Assembly: GCA_036389485.1 (NCBI GenBank)
Contig: DASVPR010000017.1
Coordinates: 38,748 to 102,747, forward strand
Reading direction: 5' to 3'
DNA: 64,000 nt
Source of the DNA: CADCVT01 sp036389485
Lineage (GTDB): Bacteria; Actinomycetota; Thermoleophilia; Solirubrobacterales; Solirubrobacteraceae
Shown here: positions 57,186 through 64,000 of the stretch, one piece after another
How the letters are laid out: each line of letters opens with the position of its first letter
How positions within the stretch are numbered: position 1 is the first letter of the stretch
Program-made: the position numbers and the translations under genes
The notes under the pieces: generated by a model
What the model was told of the DNA's origin: nothing
Databases searched by the model: none
What the model saw: the letters and a program-made list of their open reading frames with translations, nothing else

Positions 57186-57725
57186 CCGGACGCGCGGCGC
57201 TCTGCGGCCCCCGAACCCGCACGGCGGCCTCGGCGATGATCAGCACATCACCGCGCGTGTAGGCGCGATGCGATCGAAGTCGAGCCGTCTGGGGCTCGTC
57301 CCGTGGGTGCGTGCGGACGGCTGCGGGGCTGGAAGACCTGAAGCTCCCGTCCCGCTTCGCCAGCGGCCACGCGGCGCGCGGTTACGCCGCCGTTGCCTGA
57401 CCGACTGGCCGCGGCGAGCGCCACCTGCGGCGCCCGATCACATCGACGGCGCGGAGCCGCCGACAACGTCTCCGACGAGCTTGCCAACCGGCACCCATCG
57501 CCCACGTCCCGCTGTCGCGTACGGCCGGGTCGAAGTGCGAGATCCAGTGATAGCCGGCGTCGCGCTGGAAGTTGCTGGCCGCGCTGGCGGCGTGGACCTC
57601 GACCTTCCCGCTCGGGGTGCGCCGAGCGGAGGGGGAGGGATTCGAAGCAGTGAGTCTCAGCAGCCGGTCGACATCGAGCTCGTCGATGAGAAGGGGAAGT
57701 CGGGCGATCGGGTAGACCGGCGTTC
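57186..57725. other. Gene-free stretch containing a tRNA-Ser scrap
   Basis: No open frame here has protein-like composition. The only recognisable item is the inverted 22-bp tRNA-Ser 3' end at 57625-57646. The DUF2188 gene begins at 57726. Confidence 0.5.
57625..57646 (-). repeat. Inverted copy of tRNA-Ser 3' end
   Basis: AGCGGAGGGGGAGGGATTCGAA is the exact reverse complement of 45492-45513, the T-arm and acceptor end of the tRNA-Ser fragment. The rest of the tRNA is absent: the sequence departs right after the T loop. It may mark the far end of an older, inverted integration. Confidence 0.55.
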
Positions 57726-57926
57726 ATGCCCGATCTTCACATCATCCCGAGCGGCGAACGCTGGAACGTCAAGCAGGAGAACGGCGACGTCGTCTCGACT
57801 CACGACACGCAAGCCGAAGCCGAGCGGTCGGCGAAGGAGTACGCGCGCGCGAACGGCGGCGGCGAGGTGTTCACCCACCGCGACGAGGGCGAGTTCTCGC
57901 GCATCAGGAAGGGAGACGCCGTCTGA
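57726..57926 (+). CDS. DUF2188 small protein
   Basis: 66 residues: LHIIPSGERWNVKQENGDVVSTHDTQAEAERSAKEYARANGGGEVFTHRDEGEF. This is the typical DUF2188 pattern, a compact beta-alpha-beta unit with W-V-K and the HxxxGxI-like end. The function of the family is unknown. Intact among broken neighbours. Confidence 0.8.
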   Translation: MPDLHIIPSGERWNVKQENGDVVSTHDTQAEAERSAKEYARANGGGEVFTHRDEGEFSRIRKGDAV

Positions 57927-57929
57927 CAC

Positions 57930-58610
57930 GCGGAGCTCTCCGGCGGCGGCGGGCGGTGTCGAGACGAGGCTCTGCTCCTCGCCGCCGTAGACGGCCAGGA
58001 TCGCGTCGACCATGCGGTCGGGCGAGAAGGCCGTCGCGGCGCGGGCGAGACGAGCGGCGCCTCACGGCCGTCGCGGACCTGCTCCGGGATGCCGCCCGCC
58101 GTCGTAGCCACGAGCGGCACGCCGGCCCATCGCCTCCAGGATCGTCAGCGGCGTGCCCTCGGCCCGCGACGGGACGGCCGGCACGTCGAACTCCTGCAGG
58201 AGGCTGCGCGCGTCCCTCCGTTCGCCCCAGAACGTGACGGCGCCGTCGAGCCCGAGCGAGGCGCGGCGCCCCTCCAGAGCGCCGCGGAGCGGGCCTTCGC
58301 CTACGATCACCGCCCGGGTCGTGCCGTCCTCGCCGCACAGCCCGGCCATCGCGTCGACGAAGTCGTCGATGCCGGGCGATCACCCCGACGGTCCGGCCCT
58401 CAGCCACTCGCTCGACCGGGCGCGCCGGGACGACGGTGTTGCGGACGACGGAGATCTGGCCGACTACGGCGTGCCCCGCGAGGAGCCTGCCACCGCCCTT
58501 CGTCTGGCCGGTGATCACGAGCGGGCGCCGGGCGCCCACGAGCGCCAGCGCCGCCGCCCAGCTCGCCGCGACGTCGAGGTGTCGCGCCGGTCGCGCTTCC
58601 GGCGAGCGAC
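57930..58610 (-). pseudogene. Decayed GT4-type glycosyltransferase gene
   Basis: Read on the minus strand across three frames: ISVVRNTVVPARPVERVAEGRTVGVIAR, then MAGLCGEDGTTRAVIVGEGPLRGALE ... LGLDGAVTFWGERRDARSLLQEFDV and SRAEGTPLTILEAMG, then PLVATTAGGIPEQVRDGREAPLV. These are successive blocks of a family-4 glycosyltransferase, including the EGxPLxxLEAM donor-site motif. At least two frameshifts make it non-functional. Confidence 0.65.
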
Positions 58611-58629
58611 GTCGACCAAGTACCGCTCC

Positions 58630-58830
58630 GCGCCCCCGACGGAGAGTACGCGGTGCTCTGGCAGTCCTCCGTCCAGGCGAGCACCGCGAGCGACGAGGGC
58701 TTCGGTGTCGCGACGCTCGAGGCGATGGCGACCACAACTTCTGCTGCCTCCCGCACGGGCGCCTACCCGGAGCCGGTCGGCGACGTCTCCGAGGCTGCTC
58801 GGCCCCGCGCGCTTCTCACCCGACGCGATC
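58630..58830 (+). pseudogene. Second glycosyltransferase remnant, opposite strand
   Basis: On the plus strand the segment EYAVLWQSSVQASTASDEGFGVATLEAMA followed by ASRTGAYPEPVGD matches the donor-binding end of another GT4 enzyme (EGFGxxxLEAMA ... VxSRTGAYPELVGD), with a short deletion between the two blocks. It abuts the minus-strand remnant, so two glycosyltransferase genes have been broken together. Confidence 0.5.
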
Positions 58831-58965
58831 GCCGCTGAGGTCGCCGCCGTCATCGGCGAGGTCGCGACATGAAGGCATTCTCGCGCGGAATGCGAGCCAT
58901 GCGCAATTCGTCCTGGGAGCGTGCCGATCGAGGCGTCAGGGTCTGTCGCAAGGAGGAGCGCCCGC

Positions 58966-59763
58966 ATGAGCACCACGCCCCAGATCCCTGTCGACGTCGA
59001 CGTCCTGCGCGACGAGATCCAGAAGACCTACACCGACGTCTCGACGGATCAGGACAAGGACTTCATCTTCCCGACCGGCCGCCGCTGGGCGCAGGAGCTC
59101 GGCTACCCCGAGCCCGAGTTGTCCCGTGTGCCGGACGCGACGGTCGAGAGCTTCGCCGGCGTCGCGAACCCGTGGGTCCACGGCCGCGCGCCCGCCGGCG
59201 CGACGGTGCTCGACCTCGGCTGCGGCGCCGGGACCGACCTGCTGATCGCGGCGCAGATGGCCGGGCCCGACGGCCACGTCATCGGGGTCGACATGACCGC
59301 CTCGATGCTCGCGCGCGCCCGCGCGAGCGCGGACGAGATGGGCGTCGGCGACCGCGTCGAGCTGCACGAGTCGCTGATCGAGTCGCTGCCGGTCGGCGAC
59401 GCGTCGGTCGACCTCGTCATCTCCAACGGCGTCATCGACCTCGTCCCGGACAAGGAGGCGGTGTTCGCCGAGATCGACCGCGTGCTGCGCCCCGGGGGTC
59501 GCCTCCAGCTCGCCGACGTCGTGATCCACACGGAGGTGTCCGAGGACGCGCGCAAGCGCATCGACCTCTGGACCGGCTGAATTGCCGGCGCTCTCCTGGA
59601 AGGAGAGCACGCGCGCATCCTCGTCGGGATGGGCTATCGCGAGATCGAGCAGGGCGACCTCGTCGACACCTACGCCCGCTCGCGGTTCGAGGACACCCGC
59701 AGCAAGGCCCTGAAGTTCGGCGCGATGGGCTCGACCATCCGCGCCACCAAACCCAACCAGTAG
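58966..59763 (+). CDS. ArsM-like SAM methyltransferase, predicted selenoprotein (UGA at codon 205)
   Basis: 265 residues if the UGA at 59578-59580 is read as selenocysteine; 204 if it stops there. The start at the ATG at 58966 follows AAGGAGGAG. The SAM site is VLDLGCGAGTDLL (about 81-93), with VIGVDMTASML and the block FAEIDRVLRPGGRLQLADV, as in arsenite-methyltransferase-like enzymes. The UGA falls in the family motif LW-x-x-Cys-IAGALLE, exactly at the conserved cysteine. After it the frame keeps family-like sequence (IAGALLEGEHARILVGMGYREIEQGDL ... GSTIRATKP) to a TAG at 59763. A SECIS-like hairpin follows the UGA. Selenocysteine factors would have to be elsewhere in the genome. A DsrE-like gene follows 15 bp later. 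Confidence 0.8.
59590..59608 (+). promoter_or_regulatory. Candidate bacterial SECIS hairpin
   Basis: GCTCTCC (59590-59596), loop TGGAA (59597-59601), GGAGAGC (59602-59608): a perfect 7-bp stem. The loop begins 16 nt after the UGA and has G in its second position. Both agree with the published bacterial SECIS rules as I remember them (UGA-to-loop distance 16-37 nt, G among the first two loop bases). Confidence 0.65.
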
Positions 59764-59778
59764 GAGGCCGAGAGGACG

Positions 59779-60147
59779 ATGGCTGGAAATGGACGCGTGA
59801 TCGTCGGCTGCACGCACGGCGAGGAGGATCCCGACCTCGTGGCGGTCGCCTACCTCACCGCGGGCGCGGCGCTCGATCAGGGCAAGGACGTCGTGATGTG
59901 GCTCACGTCCGACGGCGTGCGGCTCGGGCTTCGCGGCTACGCGGACGGCATCCGCACCGACAAGGATCCGCCCGGCGAGCGGCTGCACGCGCAGTTCGTC
60001 GACAAGGGCGGCCGGTTCTACGTGTGCCCGATCTGCTTCAAGGAGCGCTCCCTCGACGAGTCCGAGCTGGTCGAGAACGCAGAGTTGAAGGGCGCGACAC
60101 CGCTGATGGAGTTCGCCGGCGACGGCGCGCTGACGTTCACCTACTGA
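59779..60147 (+). CDS. DsrE-family sulfur-relay-like protein
   Basis: 122 residues from the ATG at 59779 (SD GAGAGGAC). The fold signature VIVGCTHGEEDPDLVAVAYLTAGAALDQGKDVVMWLTSDGVRL is DsrE/DsrF-like, and the conserved loop carries two cysteines in FYVCPICFKERSLDE. DsrE proteins pass sulfur on cysteine in multi-protein relays. Its place 15 bp after the ArsM-like gene suggests that they work together on a thiol, selenium or arsenic substrate. Confidence 0.78.
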   Translation: MAGNGRVIVGCTHGEEDPDLVAVAYLTAGAALDQGKDVVMWLTSDGVRLGLRGYADGIRTDKDPPGERLHAQFVDKGGRFYVCPICFKERSLDESELVENAELKGATPLMEFAGDGALTFTY

Positions 60148-60983
60148 GCGCGAGACTCGTCGGTGCGGCGACGCGGCCCGCCCGCTCGTCGAGGAACACG
60201 GTCGCCTCGGCCTCGGCCTCGGCCATCAGCCTCTCGGCATGGCCGAAGTCCATCGGCTGCACGTCGATCGGGCAGGGCGTGGGGAGGATGGTGAGTCCCG
60301 GCCGGCCCGCGAACGTTGCCGCCTCGTCGGCGAAGCGGTGGGCGACCATCAGGGTCGTCGCCTGGATCAGCATCCCCAGGGCGCCGCGCGGCGCCTCGGC
60401 CAGCTCGCACGGACCGCCCGTCGGCAGGACGTAGACCTCGTCGGCGCCGAGCGCGAGCGCGTGGCTGATCGGCGTGTTTGTTCGTGACGCCGCCGTCGAT
60501 CAGGAGCCGGCCGTCCCACTCGACGGGCGGCAGCACGCCGGGGATGGCGGCGCTCGCCATCACGGCGTCGACGAGCGGGCCCTCGGACAGACGGACCTCG
60601 CGCCCGTTGAGCACGTCGCACGCGACGACGTGCAGCGGCGTCGGCAGATGCTCGATCCGCTTGCAGTCGGTGTGCTTCTCGATCAGCCGTCGCAGCGCGC
60701 CGCCCGGCACGAGATTCCGGCGGGCGCCGAGGAAGCCGAGGAGGCCGGTGAACGGCTCGACGGGGAACACCTTGCCGCGCCGGATGCCCCGCCACAGCGA
60801 CGCGAGCTCCTCGACGGTCTCGCGGTCGAACTCGCGGCACGCGAGGAACGCGCCGTTGACGGCGCCGACGGACGTCCCGACGATGACGTCGGGCCGGATC
60901 TCGTGATCGGCGAGCGCGCGCAGCATGCCGACCTGGATCGCGCCGAGGCTCGCACCTCCCGACAAGACGAACGCGGTGGTCAT
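60137..60983 (-). pseudogene. Patatin-like phospholipase with C-terminal frameshift
   Basis: The ATG at 60983 opens a patatin domain: LSGGASLGAIQVGML (oxyanion loop), VGTSVGAVNG (Gly-x-Ser-x-Gly nucleophile, Ser about 39) and LLIDGGVTN (catalytic Asp). Right after GGVTN a 4-bp insertion near 60475-60482 (TTTG beside TTCG on the plus strand) throws the frame. The true C-terminus lies in the other frame: GMLIQATTLMVAHRFADEAATFAGRP ... PIDVQPMDFGHAERLM. The catalytic pair is upstream of the lesion, so a shortened product might fold, but the normal C-terminal half is lost. Could be an assembly error. Confidence 0.7.
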
Positions 60984-61044
60984 GTCCCGTCTGCGCGCGG
61001 CCGCGAGCCACCCTTACGGGCTCGCGGCCGGCACGGCTGGGCCG

Positions 61045-63525
61045 CTAGCGCGGCTGGATGTCGATGTCGCGGCTGACCGGGTCGCTGAGGTTGTTGTAAG
61101 CCGCGCCGTCGTCGACCTGGAAGGTCACGGTGCGGATGGCCGGCTTCTCGTACCAGCTCTGGTACCGCACCGAGCGCAGCGCCGCCTCGTAGTCGCCCAC
61201 CGCCGCCTCCCCGCTGAGCGTGAGGACGCCGGTCCGCGGATCGAACTCCCCGACGATGCCGTTCTGCTCCTCGAACGCCAGCTCCTCGCCGGCCTCCACC
61301 GACTCGGGCGGGAGGGTGACGGTGGCGGCCACGAGGCGCTCGGACTCGGGATCGAAGACCGCGATCGTGTCGTCCACCGGCACGAACCCCTCGCCCGGCG
61401 TGTAGACGAGCGGCTCGCGGTTCGCCTCGAGGAACGGCTGGTCGTTGATCTCGACGACCTTCGTCGCGCCGGCGGACCAGACCTCGCCGTCGTACGCGAC
61501 GAACTCGACCGTCCGCGAGCCCGTCGGCGTGCCGTCGTGGTAGTAGGCGACCGACCGCAGCGCCGTCTCGTAGTCGGCGACCGGCGCCTCGCCCTTCAGC
61601 GTGAGGACGCCGGCGCCCGGGTCGTAGTCGCCGCCGATGCCGAGCTGGTCCACATACTCCAGCACGTCGCCGGCCACGAACCCGTCCGCGATCCGGATCT
61701 CGGCGGCCTCGAGCTCGCGGTCGTCGAGGTCGAACGCCGTCAGGTCGGGGTCGACCAGCGTCGGCTTGCCGGTGTAGTACGTCCAGCCCTTGCTCGTGGT
61801 GACCTCCGGCGGGTCCTCGATCGCCGTGATGAACGCGTCCCGCCGGACGGTCGTCGAGCTCGCGCCCGCGTCGTCCGTCACCTGGAACTGGAGGCGTCGG
61901 GTCAGCTCGGACGGATCCTCGGAGGAGTTCTCGTACGTGACCGAGCGGATCGCGGCCTCGTAGTCGGCGAGCGACGCGACGCCCCTCATCGTCAGCACGC
62001 CGTTCACGTCGTCGTACGACCCGGTGATGCCCCTCTGGTCGACGAACACGAGCTCGTCCTCGGCCGGCGCGAACGTGTCGGTCACGATCGGCGGGCCGAC
62101 CGGGTCGCCGTTCTCGTCGACCGGCTGCGAGACGTGCGGCACGAACTCGATCGTCGCGCTCTCGAGGTACGCCGAGTCGGGGTCGCCGACGACGAACCCG
62201 CCGTCGACCGGCACCGGCCCGTCGTTCTCGACGTACACCAGGCCGCCCTCGCTCGTCTCGCCGACCGGCGGGTCGTTCTCGGCGGTGATGCAGATCTGCT
62301 TGATGGCGCGCGCCGAGTCGAGGCCGGCGTCGTTGACGATGAACTCGATCGACTTCGTCTTCGCCGGGTTCGCGACGGCGTCGTTGCGGTACTCCACGCT
62401 GCGCAGCGCCGCGAGGTACGCCTCGACCGGCGCCGTGCCGATCAGGCTCAGCACGCCCGCGTCGGCGTCGTAGGAGCTGCTGATCCCGTTCTGATCCGTG
62501 AACCGCAGGTCGTCGCCGGCCTGGAAGGTCTTCGCGTTGATGCGGACCGTCGCCCGGTCGAGCTGCTTGTCGTCGGGATCGGAGAGCGTCAGCTCACGGT
62601 CCACGGCGACGGGCCGGCCCTGCTCGAGGTACTCGGTGCACCCGGGGGAGGCCGTGACGGTCGGCGCCTCGCCGAGCGGGACCACGCGCAGCGTGATCAG
62701 CGCCGGTTCGCTGTCCTTGTCGTCGTCGCGGGCCTTGAACGTGAACTGGTCGGAACCGAGGTAGTCGGCCGACGGGGTGTAGACGAGGTCCGGCGGCTGG
62801 CCGGACAGCTTGCCGCGCCGCGGCCTGTCGACGACCTGGAACGTGAGCGGGTCCGCGTCCACGTCGGTGGCCGTCAGCGTGATGCGCTTCGGCGTGCTCT
62901 GCTTGACGACGAGGTCCTGGCCGAAGGCCGTCGGCGGGGAGTTCTGCCCGTCGAACGATGTGAACGACGCGAACGGATCGTCCTGCTGCAGCGCGGCGGG
63001 CGCGGAGCCGGCGGGCGCGCCGCCGTCCGGCGCCGGAGCGCTGCGGGACAGCTCGAAGACGCGGTACTTCGACGAGTGGTACGCGGCGCGGCTCCGGAGG
63101 AACGCCGGCAGCCGGCCGTTGACACGCGGCGCCTGCGTGAGCGTCCTCGAGAGCCTGACCTTCCCGCTCCTGACGCCCACGAGCGCGACACGGCCGGGAT
63201 GCGGATACGGCTGGGACGGGGCCCCGTCCCGGTAGAAGAACAGCGCGCGCTCGCGACCGACCCTGAGCACGAGCCTCTTCGTGCGGCCCTGGGTGATGCG
63301 CGATCCCGCGCGCAGCGGGTCCGGCAGCCCGAACACGACCACGGGCTCGCCGGCGCCGCCGGCGCCCAGCGCCGCGAGCGCCTTGTTCGTCGCCTGCTTG
63401 CTGGTGATCGCGGAGGCCGGGGCGGCGGCGGCGAGCGAGAGCGCGACGACGAGCGCGGGGACGAGGACGCTCGGTGCCAGTCGTGCGCGAGTCAGGTGGA
63501 ACACTGGCGGATGTCCATTCCTCAT
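61045..63525 (-). CDS. Large exported protein with tandem Ig/cadherin-like repeats
   Basis: 826 residues with a signal peptide (LAPSVLVPALVVALSLAAAAPASA). The first 170 residues are a basic globular region. Then comes a Big_17-like unit (PPTAFGQDLVVKQSTPKRITLTATDVDADPLTFQVVDRP ... YTPSADYLGSDQFTFKARD). Four repeats of about 120-130 residues follow, each with DP/DL-type strands and the hallmark YDxxxGVLTLxGxAxVxxYExALRSVxY. Such chains form elongated surface proteins, probably adhesive. Gene complete; no sortase motif or membrane anchor is visible at the C-terminus (DIDIQPR). Confidence 0.78.
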   Translation of the reverse strand: MRNGHPPVFHLTRARLAPSVLVPALVVALSLAAAAPASAITSKQATNKALAALGAGGAGEPVVVFGLPDPLRAGSRITQGRTKRLVLRVGRERALFFYRDGAPSQPYPHPGRVALVGVRSGKVRLSRTLTQAPRVNGRLPAFLRSRAAYHSSKYRVFELSRSAPAPDGGAPAGSAPAALQQDDPFASFTSFDGQNSPPTAFGQDLVVKQSTPKRITLTATDVDADPLTFQVVDRPRRGKLSGQPPDLVYTPSADYLGSDQFTFKARDDDKDSEPALITLRVVPLGEAPTVTASPGCTEYLEQGRPVAVDRELTLSDPDDKQLDRATVRINAKTFQAGDDLRFTDQNGISSSYDADAGVLSLIGTAPVEAYLAALRSVEYRNDAVANPAKTKSIEFIVNDAGLDSARAIKQICITAENDPPVGETSEGGLVYVENDGPVPVDGGFVVGDPDSAYLESATIEFVPHVSQPVDENGDPVGPPIVTDTFAPAEDELVFVDQRGITGSYDDVNGVLTMRGVASLADYEAAIRSVTYENSSEDPSELTRRLQFQVTDDAGASSTTVRRDAFITAIEDPPEVTTSKGWTYYTGKPTLVDPDLTAFDLDDRELEAAEIRIADGFVAGDVLEYVDQLGIGGDYDPGAGVLTLKGEAPVADYETALRSVAYYHDGTPTGSRTVEFVAYDGEVWSAGATKVVEINDQPFLEANREPLVYTPGEGFVPVDDTIAVFDPESERLVAATVTLPPESVEAGEELAFEEQNGIVGEFDPRTGVLTLSGEAAVGDYEAALRSVRYQSWYEKPAIRTVTFQVDDGAAYNNLSDPVSRDIDIQPR

Positions 63526-63607
63526 TGTCTTGGGGAGGGGTCGATCTGGCTCAGCGGTGCCCGGCGCGGCGCACCCGCGGGTGCGCGGCGCCGGGCGGCG
63601 GCCGAGC

Positions 63608-64000
63608 TCAGCCGAGGTTCGTCGTCGCGTTGGTGGAGTCGTCGAGCCCGTTGCGCAGGAAGTTGGTGGCCGGGACCGTCGTGCGCAGCACGCCGTTCTC
63701 GATCCGCCGCAACCCCTGGGCGTTGCCGACGATGTGGTTGTCCGCGATGTCGACCGTCGAGTTCAACCCACGGCTGAAGATCCCCGTCGCGTTGTCGAAG
63801 ATCGCATTGCCGGTCAACCGCGTCGCCGTCACCTTGTCGGCCACACCCGCCGCCGCGGTACCGCAGTTGGTGTTGGCATCCGGCGTGCTGGCATTGGTGC
63901 CGAACGCGCCGCTGGCCACCCCGCAGGTGTTGTCGTTGATCAAGTTGTCGCGCAACGTCGCCACCGTGTTGGTGATCGTGTTGTTGCCCGGCGCGTTGAT
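63608..64000 (-). CDS. Right-handed beta-helix repeat protein, partial
   Basis: The frame is open to the right edge, so the N-terminus lies outside. The visible 130 residues show the ladder typical of parallel beta-helix proteins: NTITNTVATLRDNLINDNTCGVASG, VTATRLTGNAIFDNATGIFSRG, VDIADNHIVGNAQGL. Likely secreted. It stands 83 bp downstream of the stop side of the repeat protein gene's start, on the same strand, and may form a surface-protein pair with it. Confidence 0.65.
   Translation of the reverse strand: MNAPGNNTITNTVATLRDNLINDNTCGVASGAFGTNASTPDANTNCGTAAAGVADKVTATRLTGNAIFDNATGIFSRGLNSTVDIADNHIVGNAQGLRRIENGVLRTTVPATNFLRNGLDDSTNATTNLG

Noticed and set aside
60925..63777. 950-codon plus-strand frame
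   Set aside because: It is antisense to the patatin and repeat-protein genes; its Val/Arg/Asp-only composition is the typical mirror of a GC-rich coding strand.
1..64000. CRISPR arrays, rRNA genes and insertion sequences
   Set aside because: I looked for regularly spaced repeats, rRNA-like blocks and transposase motifs and found none.

Overview
The window looks like a large accessory region of a high-GC actinobacterium, most likely class Thermoleophilia (Solirubrobacterales). The lineage call rests on GC-rich codon use and frequent GTG starts. It also rests on a collagen-like secreted protein at 9562 with the YANV..ATLALFIALGG..YAA..LPRNSVGT layout that I associate with Solirubrobacter and Conexibacter. 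It is from memory, not from a search.

Layout. 0.7-4.3 kb (minus): a Shedu-like nuclease, a TPR-bearing zinc peptidase and a small partner. 4.5-21.4 kb: the backbone of a conjugative element, with an ssb operon (minus) divergent from a membrane-anchored ECF-like sigma factor, two secreted proteins, and a tightly overlapping Gram-positive type IV secretion operon (TcpC-, pilin-, TcpE-, VirB4-, VirB6-like proteins, a double cell-wall hydrolase, a coupling protein). 21.4-32.1 kb: a restriction-like cargo of RHH regulator, cytosine methyltransferase fused to a MutY/Mig-type glycosylase, MORC-like ATPase, Z1 ATPase, PD-(D/E)XK nuclease, double-GHKL protein and receiver protein. 32.2-36.2 kb (minus): two TIR membrane proteins with membrane partners and a UDG-like protein. 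36.3-43.9 kb: two small genes, a MobF relaxase, a candidate oriT, a frameshifted parA with a partner, and a Rubisco-activase-like AAA+ operon.

45.4-51.7 kb is a decayed integration zone. Two direct copies of a tRNA-Ser(CGA) 3' fragment bracket a TetR/metallo-beta-lactamase pair and several broken genes. An excisionase with an internal stop and an integrase with three frameshifts follow. 52.1-55.7 kb holds an M4 peptidase, an archaemetzincin-like protein lacking its zinc motif, and a CHAT protease. 55.8-64 kb is more chromosome-like: broken secreted and glycosyltransferase genes, an ArsM-like gene with an in-frame UGA at the expected cysteine and a SECIS-like hairpin, a DsrE-like gene, a frameshifted patatin, a large repeat adhesin-like protein and a partial beta-helix protein.

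Two things tie the window together. First, a 31-bp promoter-like motif (G5-6 T, 15 nt, GCGAC, n, TGG) occurs five times with identical spacing: before the ssb operon, the sigma gene, the secreted-protein gene, the transfer operon and parA. A variant lies before the relaxase. I infer that the element's own sigma factor reads it. Second, the defence-type genes are packed beside or inside the conjugation genes, as expected for mobile defence cargo. Intact transfer genes beside broken parA, xis and int suggest an element losing autonomy, unless some indels are assembly errors.
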